From Paenibacillus artemisiicola (GTDB lineage Bacteria; Bacillota; Bacilli; Paenibacillales; Paenibacillaceae): a stretch of 64,000 nt of DNA. Position numbers and translations under genes: made by a program. Location of the stretch: positions 25,305 to 89,304 of the forward strand of contig NZ_JAGGDJ010000021.1 in assembly GCF_017652985.1 (NCBI RefSeq), in the 5' to 3' direction. Below the pieces are notes generated by a model that was not told the origin of the DNA, searched no databases, and worked only from the letters and a program-made list of their open reading frames with translations. Below, piece by piece: positions 16,163-24,098 of this stretch. The number at the start of each line of letters is the position of its first letter. The first letter of the stretch is position 1.

Positions 16163-17782
16163 ATGAACTATGAAGTCGTCCATGCGCACGAATGGCTGTA
16201 TCCCGACAGCGAGGCGCGGGAAGACGGGGCGAAGGCGATCGAGCTGGCCGCCGCCCGGGGCGGCCATGCCGGCTGCCAGCTGCTGCTGAACGGCGCCGTG
16301 CCGGGAGCGCCGCTGCGGGCGGCATTTCGAGGCGGACCGCGGGCCGAAGGCGGACGCGGCGAGCCGGAGGCCGAGCTCTACCGGCTGCGCGACATTCTCG
16401 TCGAGCGGAATACGGGGCCGGTCGGCTTTTGCCTGCAGCCGGGCGAATCGGCGGCGGGCTACGCGACCCGGGAAGCGCCGTTCCGGCTGTTCGAGGCGCT
16501 GCGGCCGCTGACGGCCGATGCCGTCGCCGAAGCGCCGACGGAGGCGCTGTACGTCTGCTGGGCCGTTCCGGCGGACGCCGAGCCCGGCGCATACGTCGGC
16601 GAGCTGACCGTCGAGGCCGGGAGCGGGGCGGTCCGGATTCCGGTGCGGATCGACGTCTGCGCCGCCGCCGTGCCGGCGAAGGAGACGCTCGCGGTCACGA
16701 ACTGGTTCAGCCTCGCGAACATGGCGAGCCGGTACGGGTTGGAGGTATGGTCCGAGCCGCATTGGGCCATGATCCGCAAGTACGGGCTGCTGATGCGCCG
16801 GGCGCGGCAGACGCATTTTTGGGTGCCGCTGGAGGCGGTGACCGTCGAGCTCGCGGGCGAACACCGGTACCGGTTCGACTTCGCCCGGGCCGAGCGGCTC
16901 ATCCGGCTCTATCTCGGCCTCGGCTTCACCGGCATCGAAGGCGGCCTGCTCGCCGGGCGAAAGGACTTTCGGGGCGCGGAATTCCACGTCTGGAACACGT
17001 GGAACGGCGGCGAGGCCTTGCGCGCGGTCGCCGCGGAGGGGTACGCGTTTCTGGCGCAGTATTTGACGGCTTGGCGGGCGTTCCTGGAGGAGCGCGGCTG
17101 GCTGCCGCTTCTCGTCCAGCACGTCGCCGACGAGCCGACGGAGAACAGCAAGCACGAGTACCGGATGCTGTCCGCGATCGTGCGCAAGCATCTGCCCGGC
17201 GTGCCGCTGCTCGAGGCGGTGGAGACGCATGACCTCGGCGGGGCCGTCGACATCTGGATCCCGAAGAACGTCTACTACGAGGAGCACCGCGCCGCGTTCG
17301 AGGAGATCCGGTCGCTCGGGGACCGGCTGTGGTTCTATACCTGCTGCTATCCGGGCGGCGCCTACCTGAACCGGCTGTGGGACATGCCTTTGCTGCGGAC
17401 CCGGTATTTGCATTGGGCGAATTATTTATACGGGCTCGATGGTTTCCTGCACTGGGGTCTCAACCATTGCGACGCGGACAAGGACCCGTACGAGCAGACC
17501 GGCCTGCTCTTCCCGCCGGGCGATACGCATCTCGTCTATCCCGGCGCGGACGGGCCGCTCGGCAGCATGCGGCTCGAGGCGATGCGGGCGGGCATCGAGG
17601 ATTACGAGCTGCTGCGCCTGCTCGCCGCCAAGGACAAGGCCGCGGCGGACGCGATCGTCGCGGACTGCCTGACGAGCTTCCATGAGATGAACGAGGACGC
17701 GGACCATTTCGCCGCCGCGCACCGCCGGCTGCTCGCGGCCGCGTCGGAGGCGTGCATGACGGAAGGAGGGGATGCGCCATGA
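16163..17782 (+). CDS. DUF4091/GH123-like glycoside hydrolase, first copy
   Basis: A 539-residue protein without signal peptide. An N-terminal beta-rich region of about 170 residues is followed by a TIM-barrel-like part with ETLAVTNWFS, HWAMIRKYGLLMRRAR, the motif HVADEP (H320 to P325) and a C-terminal section FLHWGLNHCDADKDPY then VYPGADGPLGSMRLEAMRAGIEDYE. That ending is diagnostic for DUF4091, the catalytic family now called GH123. The D323-E324 pair corresponds in type to the Asp-Glu dyad of Paenibacillus beta-N-acetylgalactosaminidase NgaP. The absence of a signal peptide suggests action on imported oligosaccharides. The start at 16163 follows AAGGAGGGAA. It overlaps its paralogue by ATGA. 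Exact specificity is unproven. Confidence 0.75.
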   Translation: MNYEVVHAHEWLYPDSEAREDGAKAIELAAARGGHAGCQLLLNGAVPGAPLRAAFRGGPRAEGGRGEPEAELYRLRDILVERNTGPVGFCLQPGESAAGYATREAPFRLFEALRPLTADAVAEAPTEALYVCWAVPADAEPGAYVGELTVEAGSGAVRIPVRIDVCAAAVPAKETLAVTNWFSLANMASRYGLEVWSEPHWAMIRKYGLLMRRARQTHFWVPLEAVTVELAGEHRYRFDFARAERLIRLYLGLGFTGIEGGLLAGRKDFRGAEFHVWNTWNGGEALRAVAAEGYAFLAQYLTAWRAFLEERGWLPLLVQHVADEPTENSKHEYRMLSAIVRKHLPGVPLLEAVETHDLGGAVDIWIPKNVYYEEHRAAFEEIRSLGDRLWFYTCCYPGGAYLNRLWDMPLLRTRYLHWANYLYGLDGFLHWGLNHCDADKDPYEQTGLLFPPGDTHLVYPGADGPLGSMRLEAMRAGIEDYELLRLLAAKDKAAADAIVADCLTSFHEMNEDADHFAAAHRRLLAAASEACMTEGGDAP

Positions 17783-19449
17783 CCGCGAACGCCCCGGCCT
17801 TCGAATGGCGCTGCTTGTCCCCGCTTGCGAAGGTGTTCCCGGACGAGGAACCGGCGGCCGCCCGGGAAGAGGGCTCGGCGCTGATCGGCGAGCACGTCTC
17901 GTTTCAGGTGGCGTACCGGTCCGCGGCGCTGCTTCGGCGCATCCGGGTCGACGTCGAGACGGCGCTTCCGGGCACCGTCTCCGTCCGCGCCGTCGGGCTC
18001 GTGCCGTCGGAGCTGCCGAATTACGCCGACCACGACGGCTACGTGCTGCGGACGGCGCCGGGGCTGTATCCCGACCCCCTGTACCCGCTCGGGGCGGACG
18101 GGGTGCACGCGCCGCCCGGGCAATGGCGGGCCGTATGGGTCACGGTCCGGCCGGAAGGCGCCGGCGCGGCCGGCGTTCATCCGATCCGGGTCCGGTTCGC
18201 GGACGAGGCGGGCCTTCCGCTCGGCGAAGCCTGCTTCCGGCTCGCCGTCCACGGGGCGGAGCTGCCGGAGCAGGAGCTGCTGCACACGGAATGGTTTTAC
18301 GCGGATTGCCTGGCGACGCAGTACAAGACGGCGATGTTCTCGGAGGCGCACTGGGCGCTGATCGAAGCCTACGCGCGGTTCTACGCCGAGCACGGGATGA
18401 ACATGATCTTGACGCCGCTGTTCTCGCCTCCGCTCGAGCTCGATCCCGGCCGGGAGCGCCCGACCGTGCAGCTGGTCGGCGTGCGCCGGGACGGGGAGCG
18501 GTACGCGTTCGATTTCGCCCGCTTGGCGCGCTGGGTGGACGTCTGCCGGAGCGCGGGCGTCGCGCATTTCGAGTTCGCGCATCTGTTCACGCAGTGGGGC
18601 GCGAAGCATGCTCCGAAGATCATGGCCGGCACGGAAGGAGGCGAAGAGCGGATCTTCGGCTGGGAGAGCGACGCGGACGGACCGGCGTACCGGGCGTTCC
18701 TCGCGCAGTTCGTGCCCGAGCTGCTGGCGTTCGTCCGCGGGCAGGGACTGGAGGAGCGCGTCTGGTTCCACGTCTCGGACGAGCCGTGGATCGGGGACAT
18801 GCCGCATTACGAGCGGGCGAGCAAGCTGCTGCGGTCGCTGATCGGGGACTATCCCGTGCTCGACGCGCTCTCGGACTACCGGTTCTACGACGAAGGGCTG
18901 CTCTCGCATCCGGTCGTCTCCACGGAGCATATCGACGTCTTCCTCGAACGCGGGGCCGATAATCTGTGGGCGTATTACTGCTGCTGCGAGTACAAGCACG
19001 GCGAGTCGAACCGGTTCATGGCGATGCCGTCCGAGCGGACGCGGATCATCGGGGCGCAGCTGTACAAGTTCGGGCTGCAGGGCTTCCTCCATTGGGGCTT
19101 CAACCACTGGTATTCGCAGCGGTCGCGCAAGGCGATCGATCCGTACGCGTGCACGGACGCGGACCTCGGCTTTCCGTCGGGGGACGCGTTCCTGGTCTAT
19201 CCGGGCGCGGACGGTCCGGTCGGCTCCGTCCGCCTCGAGCTGCTGCGAAGCGCGATGCAGGACGCGCGGGCGCTCCGGCTGCTGGAGCGTCTGTCCGGCC
19301 GGGAGGCGGCGATCCGATGCCTGGAGGAAGACGCGGAGGAGCCGCTCACGTTCCGGCAGTACCCGCGAGACCCGGCTTGGCTGCTCGGGATGCGGGAGCG
19401 GGTGAACCGGCGAATCGCGGAAGCGGCGGCCGGGGACTGCATCCATTGA
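17779..19449 (+). CDS. DUF4091/GH123-like glycoside hydrolase, second copy
   Basis: Tandem paralogue of the previous gene (556 residues) with the same order: beta-rich N-terminal region, TEWFYADCLATQYKTAMFSE, then HVSDEP (H331-P336, Asp-Glu dyad D334/E335), and the shared C-terminal FLHWGFNHWYSQ, VYPGADGPVGSVRLELLRSAMQDARAL. The two copies have clearly diverged (different residues around the dyad and in the substrate-facing loops), which suggests different linkages or steps rather than a recent duplication. There is no signal peptide. ATG 17779 overlaps the upstream stop and has GGAAGGAGGGG 5-6 bases before it. It is the last gene of glycan locus 1. Confidence 0.75.
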   Translation: MTANAPAFEWRCLSPLAKVFPDEEPAAAREEGSALIGEHVSFQVAYRSAALLRRIRVDVETALPGTVSVRAVGLVPSELPNYADHDGYVLRTAPGLYPDPLYPLGADGVHAPPGQWRAVWVTVRPEGAGAAGVHPIRVRFADEAGLPLGEACFRLAVHGAELPEQELLHTEWFYADCLATQYKTAMFSEAHWALIEAYARFYAEHGMNMILTPLFSPPLELDPGRERPTVQLVGVRRDGERYAFDFARLARWVDVCRSAGVAHFEFAHLFTQWGAKHAPKIMAGTEGGEERIFGWESDADGPAYRAFLAQFVPELLAFVRGQGLEERVWFHVSDEPWIGDMPHYERASKLLRSLIGDYPVLDALSDYRFYDEGLLSHPVVSTEHIDVFLERGADNLWAYYCCCEYKHGESNRFMAMPSERTRIIGAQLYKFGLQGFLHWGFNHWYSQRSRKAIDPYACTDADLGFPSGDAFLVYPGADGPVGSVRLELLRSAMQDARALRLLERLSGREAAIRCLEEDAEEPLTFRQYPRDPAWLLGMRERVNRRIAEAAAGDCIH

Positions 19450-19534
19450 GCGAAGCCTTCGGGTAAAGCCGGAGGCCGAGCGCCCGGCAGCCGCGGGCGC
19501 ATCGGAAGCGCACGATAGCTAGCCGCTTAACGGC

Positions 19535-19583
19535 AAAACAGCCCTCCCGCGCCAAACCGAAACCGGTTTGGCGGGGAGGGCTG
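19535..19583 (-). terminator. long terminator for collagen-like gene
   Basis: About 20-bp near-perfect stem (19539-19583) with a short AAA-centred loop. On the minus strand it is followed by TTTTGCC. It lies just after the minus-strand collagen-like gene and also blocks read-through from locus 1. Confidence 0.8.
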
Positions 19584-19637
19584 TTCGGCGTGCCGCGGAA
19601 TCGCCGGACGCGGGAGGGCTTGCGGCCGCCGGCCGGA

Positions 19638-20723
19638 TCAGCCCTGCTCTTCCGCTTCCAGCCGCTGCAGCTCCGCGAAGTTGTTCTCGACCTGGCTCGC
19701 GTAGTCGAAGGCGGCCTCGTCGGCGCGCGGTCCGCGCACGAAGAGCTCCAGGCCGACGAAGTCGCCGGCGCGCACGGGGAGGAAGAGCAGCGTTTGCGGA
19801 ATCGGGCGGCCGTTCAGGCGGACGATGACCTCGACGTTGCCGGCGATGACGACGCCGTCCACGGCGACGATGCGGCCGTTATTGGCGAAGCGGACGATGC
19901 CGGTGCTCGCCAGCGCCTGGCCGACGTTCATGCCGGGGAAGTGCCGCACATTGAAGGCGCTGGTCAGCCACGGGAAGAAGCCGCCGCCGTTCACGAAGAC
20001 GCGGACGAAGCCGAACGCCGGCGGCGGGAACGGCCCCGGGCCCGGAATCGGGATAGGAATCGGAATCGGGAACGGAAGCGGGAACGGCCCGGGGAACGGC
20101 GGGAACGGACCGGGCCCGGGGAACGGCGGCGGCGGAGGCGGGAAGCCGGGGCCGCCGGGGAATCCCGGACCGCCGGGTCCGCCCGGGAATCCGGGACCGC
20201 CAGGGCCGCCGGGGAATCCGGGACCGCCAGGGCCGCCGGGGAATCCCGGACCGCCGGGTCCGCCCGGGAATCCGGGGCCGCCAGGGCCGCCAGGGAATCC
20301 CGGACCGCCAGGGCCGCCGGGGAAACCAGGGCCGCCGGGTCCGCCGGGGAATCCGGGACCGCCGGGGCCGCCGGGGAATCCAGGACCGCCGGGCATTCCG
20401 GGGAATCCCGGACCGCCAGGGCCGCCGGGACCGCCAGGGCCGCCGGGCATGCCGGGGAATCCCGGACCGCCGGGGCCGCCAGGGAATCCCGGACCGCCAG
20501 GGCCGCCGGGGCCGCCGGGGAATCCCGGACCGCCGGGACCGCCGGGGAATCCCGGACCGCCGGGCATTCCGGGGAATCCCGGACCGCCGGGGCCGCCGGG
20601 AAATCCAGGGCCGCCAGGGCCTCCGGGCAGCGGGGTCATGCCGCGCGGGCCGCCACAGCCGCAGCCTCTGTTCCGATCGGGGTAGCCCTCGGGCGCGCCG
20701 GGAACAAACGTATAGTTGTACAT
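19638..20723 (-). CDS. collagen-like Gly-X-Y repeat protein
   Basis: A 361-residue protein. A short N-terminal segment (MYNYTFVPG, then CGCGG) precedes about 165 residues of uninterrupted collagen-type triplets, mainly GGP-GFP, with occasional GMP. Next comes a Pro/Phe-rich hinge with alternating IP, and a C-terminal globular domain of about 150 residues (NVRHFPGMNVGQALAST, VRLNGRPIPQTLLFLPV). Triple-helix formation with a trimerising C-terminal head is inferred. Such proteins are often on spore or cell surfaces in Paenibacillaceae, but no signal peptide is visible. The start at 20723 has AAAAAGGAG 8 bases upstream; the frame from 20744 does not. The repeat is also open on the plus strand (see findings). 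Confidence 0.8.
   Translation of the reverse strand: MYNYTFVPGAPEGYPDRNRGCGCGGPRGMTPLPGGPGGPGFPGGPGGPGFPGMPGGPGFPGGPGGPGFPGGPGGPGGPGFPGGPGGPGFPGMPGGPGGPGGPGGPGFPGMPGGPGFPGGPGGPGFPGGPGGPGFPGGPGGPGFPGGPGGPGFPGGPGGPGFPGGPGGPGFPGGPGGPGFPGGPGGPGFPGGPGFPPPPPPFPGPGPFPPFPGPFPLPFPIPIPIPIPGPGPFPPPAFGFVRVFVNGGGFFPWLTSAFNVRHFPGMNVGQALASTGIVRFANNGRIVAVDGVVIAGNVEVIVRLNGRPIPQTLLFLPVRAGDFVGLELFVRGPRADEAAFDYASQVENNFAELQRLEAEEQG
20148..20635 (-). repeat. collagen-coding DNA repeat
   Basis: Tandem 9/18-bp units of the type GGGCCGCCAGGGAATCCC (plus-strand view) encode the triplets. Copies differ mostly at third positions and in occasional whole-unit swaps. Such tracts readily change length by slippage or recombination. 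Confidence 0.85.
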
Positions 20724-20871
20724 GAGTCGGTCTCCTTTTTGCACGCAAGGATGGGTGAATATCTCGGTTCAGTTTATGCGGCAGGAGCCTATCCCGTGTC
20801 GGTTTTCGCCAAGCCCGACTATCTCCGCCCCCGCCGGTATACATATAGAAGGACGAAAGGCGGGATGAAGC

Positions 20872-21705
20872 GTGGGGAGCTACATCGAAACGGAAGCGAA
20901 CGTCAAGCTGTACGTCGAGGACGTCGGGCAGGGAAGGCCGGTCGTCTTTCTCCATGGGTGGCCGCTGAACGGCAAAATGTGGGAGTACCAGTGGAACGTC
21001 GTGCCGAAGCACGGCTACCGCTGCATCCGCATCGACCTGCGGGGCTTCGGCCGTTCCGACGCGCCGCTCGGCGGTTATTCGTATAACCGGCTGGCCGACG
21101 ACGTCCGCGTCGCGGCGGAGGCGCTCGGCCTGCAGGACGCCACGCTCGTCGGCTTCTCCATGGGCGGCGCGGTCGCCATCCGCTACATCGCCCGGCATGC
21201 CGCGCGGCGCATGCGCGGGCTCGTGCTGGCGGCCGCGGCGGCGCCGCTCGCGACCAAGCATCCGGGCTTTCCGGACGGTCGCCCCAAAGCCTACTACGAC
21301 GCCATCATCCGGGGATTGGAAGCCGACCGTCCGAAGACGACGGCCGATTTCAACGGCGGCGTCTTCCATAAGCCCGTCAGCGGGCCGTTCCGGGCTTGGT
21401 TCGACGGGCTCGGCCTCGAGGCGTCCGCCTATGGCGCCATCCGGGGGATGCAGGCGGTGCGGGACGAGGATCTGCGCGGCGACCTGCCGCTGATCCGCGT
21501 GCCGACGACGATTCTGCACGGCAAATACGACGGCATCGTGCCGTTCAAGCTCGCCGAGCTGCTGCATCGCGGCATACCGGGCTCCGAGCTGGTGCCGTTC
21601 GAGGAGAGCGGCCACGGGTTGTTTTACGACGAGCGGGAGACGTTCGACCGGGAGCTGCTGAAGGCGCTGCAGGCGCAGACGCCGCCGGCCCGCCGGTACC
21701 GGTAG
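20872..21705 (+). CDS. alpha/beta hydrolase (non-haem chloroperoxidase/esterase type)
   Basis: Cytoplasmic hydrolase of 277 residues. It has the oxyanion motif FLHGWP (about residue 30), the nucleophile elbow GFSMGGA (serine near residue 98), the acid in GKYDGIVP, and the histidine in ESGHGLF near residue 246. The complete triad and the length place it with the esterase/perhydrolase group annotated as non-haem chloroperoxidases; the substrate is not deducible. The start is GTG 20872 (MGSYIETEAN), as in relatives; the ribosome site is modest (AAAGGCGGGA). It is divergent from the collagen-like gene and ends at a long inverted repeat. Confidence 0.85.
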   Translation: MGSYIETEANVKLYVEDVGQGRPVVFLHGWPLNGKMWEYQWNVVPKHGYRCIRIDLRGFGRSDAPLGGYSYNRLADDVRVAAEALGLQDATLVGFSMGGAVAIRYIARHAARRMRGLVLAAAAAPLATKHPGFPDGRPKAYYDAIIRGLEADRPKTTADFNGGVFHKPVSGPFRAWFDGLGLEASAYGAIRGMQAVRDEDLRGDLPLIRVPTTILHGKYDGIVPFKLAELLHRGIPGSELVPFEESGHGLFYDERETFDRELLKALQAQTPPARRYR

Positions 21706-21714
21706 CTTAAGGCG

Positions 21715-21822
21715 GCGCGCAAAAAGGCAGCGGAACCTTGAACAACCTCTCGTTTATCGGACGTAGTCCGCTAATTGAGAGGCGGTTCAACCTCGTTCGG
21801 CTGCCTTTTTTGCTCCGCGCGC
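21715..21822. terminator. 108-bp compound inverted repeat between convergent genes
   Basis: Nested complementary arms: GCGCGC (21715 and 21817), AAAAAGGCAGC (21721-21731) with its complement at 21800-21810, GGAAC with GTTC, TTGAAC with GTTCAA (21738 and 21785), CCTCTC with GAGAGG (21746 and 21777), and a GGAC-GTA-GTCC tip at 21759-21769. The whole could fold into one hairpin with few internal loops, with T-runs on both strands. It can serve as a bidirectional terminator for the convergent hydrolase and lipoprotein genes, but it is far larger than needed. Confidence 0.75.
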
Positions 21823-21849
21823 CGGTGCACGCGCATTGCGTTTTCGCGC

Positions 21850-22293
21850 TCAATCGCCCCTGTAAATCAACCCCCGCAGCGTCTTCGCCTCCTGCTCGGA
21901 AATCTCCCAGCCCTGCGAGCTATGCTCCGAGTCGACGAGCAGCCCCTTCCAGCCGTCCTCGTCTTCGATGTTGAGCACGCAATCTTTCTGCGAGCCATTC
22001 TCGAAGTAAAGCCGCATTCGGAATAACGCCCCGTAATCGAGCGCGCCGTCCATTTTTTTCGCATGGCCCAAGACCTGCACGAACGTGCGGATCTCGCCTT
22101 CGTCCGAGATCATCCTAGACTGGAACGGCGGCTTATCCATCCGTTGACACAGCTCCGCGCAGGTCAGCTCGATCTTCGTCACGGCGCTGCCGGGCAGGCT
22201 CGCCTTGAACCGTTCGGCGCCGGACGAGCAGCCCGACGCCGCGAGCGCGAGCAGCAGTACCGGAAGCAGCAGGTACCGTTTGTGCTTTCGCAT
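21850..22293 (-). CDS. small hypothetical lipoprotein
   Basis: A 147-residue protein. A basic N terminus and hydrophobic core (LLLPVLLLALAASGC) end in a lipobox with the lipidated Cys near residue 22. The mature part of about 125 residues is mixed alpha/beta (ELTCAELCQRMDKPPFQSRM, RLYFENGSQKDCVLNIEDEDGW) with three further cysteines. I recognise no named family; a membrane-anchored outer-surface protein is all that can be stated. ATG 22293 follows GGGGGAG at 4 bases. It is divergent from the response-regulator gene of glycan locus 2. Confidence 0.7.
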   Translation of the reverse strand: MRKHKRYLLLPVLLLALAASGCSSGAERFKASLPGSAVTKIELTCAELCQRMDKPPFQSRMISDEGEIRTFVQVLGHAKKMDGALDYGALFRMRLYFENGSQKDCVLNIEDEDGWKGLLVDSEHSSQGWEISEQEAKTLRGLIYRGD

Positions 22294-22520
22294 AAGACTC
22301 CCCCATTCTTTTCCAGCTTATGTCTTCTTAGACGGCGGCAAACGCGAGAAGGTTCCGGGCGAACCGAGCCGATTTCCGCGATTTCCCATTGGTTCCTTCA
22401 AGCGGAAGAGACAGCGAAGCCGAGGCCCTCGGACGAGCCAGGACGTTCCGGCGCCCGAAAGAATCCCCTTGACGATTTCGGTTATAATGTACCTATTTGG
22501 CAGCATAAGGGGGAAGCGGC

Positions 22521-24098
22521 ATGTCGAATTACTGCAAGGTGCTGATCGTCGACGACGAGGCGCTGATCCGGCAGGGCATCAAGCATTATATGAATTGGGA
22601 GCAGGAAGGCTTCCGGATCGTCGGCGAGGCGGCGAACGGGAAGGAGGCGCTTGCTCTCGTCGGGGAGCTGCGGCCGCACATCGTGCTGACGGACCTCGTC
22701 ATGCCCGTCATGGACGGGGAAGAGCTGACGCGGCAGATCAAGCTGCGCCATCCGGAGATCGAGGTGATCGTCCTGAGCAGCTTCGGCGATTTCGATTCCG
22801 TGCGCGCGACGTTCCAGAGCGGCGTGCGCGATTATATTTTGAAACCGAAGCTCGAAACCGGGCATATGCTGGAGGTTCTGAAGGCGGCCGCCGCGAAGAT
22901 CCCGGAACTGCAAGCCGGCGGCGACGCGGAGCGGCGCGGTCCCTCGGTGGACGCGGCGCTCGAGCGGCTGCTCTCCGGCTACGGGGCGGAGGGCGCGCGG
23001 GACGAGCTGGCCGCGGCCTTCCCGCACGGCGCGTTCTGCCTGCTCGGCGCGGACGTGCGCGGCCGGCCGAACGCCAAGCGGCTGGCCGCCGCGATCCGGG
23101 AGCGCATCGAAGCGGAGCTCGGCAACCACGCGCCGGCCCACCGGGTCGCGTACCGGGGGCTCGCGTCCGAGCAGGCGGCGGCGCTCGTGCTCGTCAACCT
23201 CGACGAGCAGGCGCTCGGCCTGCTGCCGATCTGGGCGCGGGCGATGGCGGGCGCGCCGGAGCTGGCCGAGGCCGGCTCGGCGCTGGTCGTCGGCGAGCCG
23301 TTCGCGGAGCTGGCGCGCCTCGAGTCCGCCTACCGGGACGGCCTGCTCCGGCTGATGGACGCCGCGTTCTATCTCGGCGGGCGGAAGCTGCTGCTGCACA
23401 ACGAGCTGCCGGAGCCGGCGCAAGCGCAGGAGCCGTTCAACCTGAACCGGTTCACCGACCTGTTCAAGCGGGAGCGCTTCGACGCGGCGTTCGACTACGT
23501 GCGCGCGTTCATGCGGGCGTATCGGGCGGATTACGCCACGGACGTCTTCGCGTTCAAGTCGTTCCTCAACAACCTGATGTTCAACGTCGCGGTGCTGCTC
23601 GGCAACATGGGGTACGATGCCCGGCCGCTCGAGAGCAAGAAGTACGACTATTTCAAGGCGATCGAGGAAGCCCGGAGCGCGGAAGCCGCGTCGGAGCTGC
23701 TGGACGCGTACGTCGCGGAAGCGCGGGCGTGCATCGCCGCCAAGCACGAGCAGGCCGGCAACGCGAACATGAAGCGGCTGCTGGACTATATTCACGAGCA
23801 TTACGCGGAGCCGCTCAACCTGACGGAGATGGCGAAGCATTTCCACTTCAATCCGTCCTACCTGTCCAGCTACTTCTCCGCGCATCATAACGAAGGCTTC
23901 GTCGACTACGTGCACCGCGTCCGGCTCGAGAAAGCCGAGGAGCTGCTGCGCGCCGGCGAAGCGTCGATCTCGGAGATCAGCGGCCTGGTCGGCTATTCCG
24001 ACCACAGTTATTTCTGCAAGGTGTTCAAGAAGCACGCCGGCCTGTCGCCGAGCCGTTACCGGCAGCAAGCCCTGCTGGACAACGGAGCGAAGCCATGA
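22521..24098 (+). CDS. YesN-type response regulator, AraC output domain
   Basis: Response regulator of glycan locus 2 (525 residues). The receiver has DDE at 11-13, phospho-acceptor D58 (LTDLVMP) and a KPK lysine near residue 111. A long variable middle region follows, then a C-terminal AraC double helix-turn-helix (about 420-515) with FNPSYLSSYFSAHH and ISGLVGYSDHSYFCKVFKKHAGLSP. The start is ATG 22521 after GGGGGAAG. A perfect TATAAT lies at 22484-22489, but no good -35 is at the right distance. The gene order (regulator before kinase) is the reverse of locus 1. ATGA overlap couples it to the kinase. Confidence 0.92.
   Translation: MSNYCKVLIVDDEALIRQGIKHYMNWEQEGFRIVGEAANGKEALALVGELRPHIVLTDLVMPVMDGEELTRQIKLRHPEIEVIVLSSFGDFDSVRATFQSGVRDYILKPKLETGHMLEVLKAAAAKIPELQAGGDAERRGPSVDAALERLLSGYGAEGARDELAAAFPHGAFCLLGADVRGRPNAKRLAAAIRERIEAELGNHAPAHRVAYRGLASEQAAALVLVNLDEQALGLLPIWARAMAGAPELAEAGSALVVGEPFAELARLESAYRDGLLRLMDAAFYLGGRKLLLHNELPEPAQAQEPFNLNRFTDLFKRERFDAAFDYVRAFMRAYRADYATDVFAFKSFLNNLMFNVAVLLGNMGYDARPLESKKYDYFKAIEEARSAEAASELLDAYVAEARACIAAKHEQAGNANMKRLLDYIHEHYAEPLNLTEMAKHFHFNPSYLSSYFSAHHNEGFVDYVHRVRLEKAEELLRAGEASISEISGLVGYSDHSYFCKVFKKHAGLSPSRYRQQALLDNGAKP

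Noticed and set aside
20148..20635. CRISPR array
   Set aside because: Repeats are contiguous without unique spacers and code for collagen triplets.
19825..20685. plus-strand collagen-like frame as a gene
   Set aside because: No ribosome site, and its N-terminal part is the antisense of the minus protein's globular domain. Kept only as a finding about the repeat.
22470..22489. TTGACG with TATAAT as a promoter of the second regulator
   Set aside because: The two elements are only 8 bases apart, too close for one promoter; only the TATAAT may be used.
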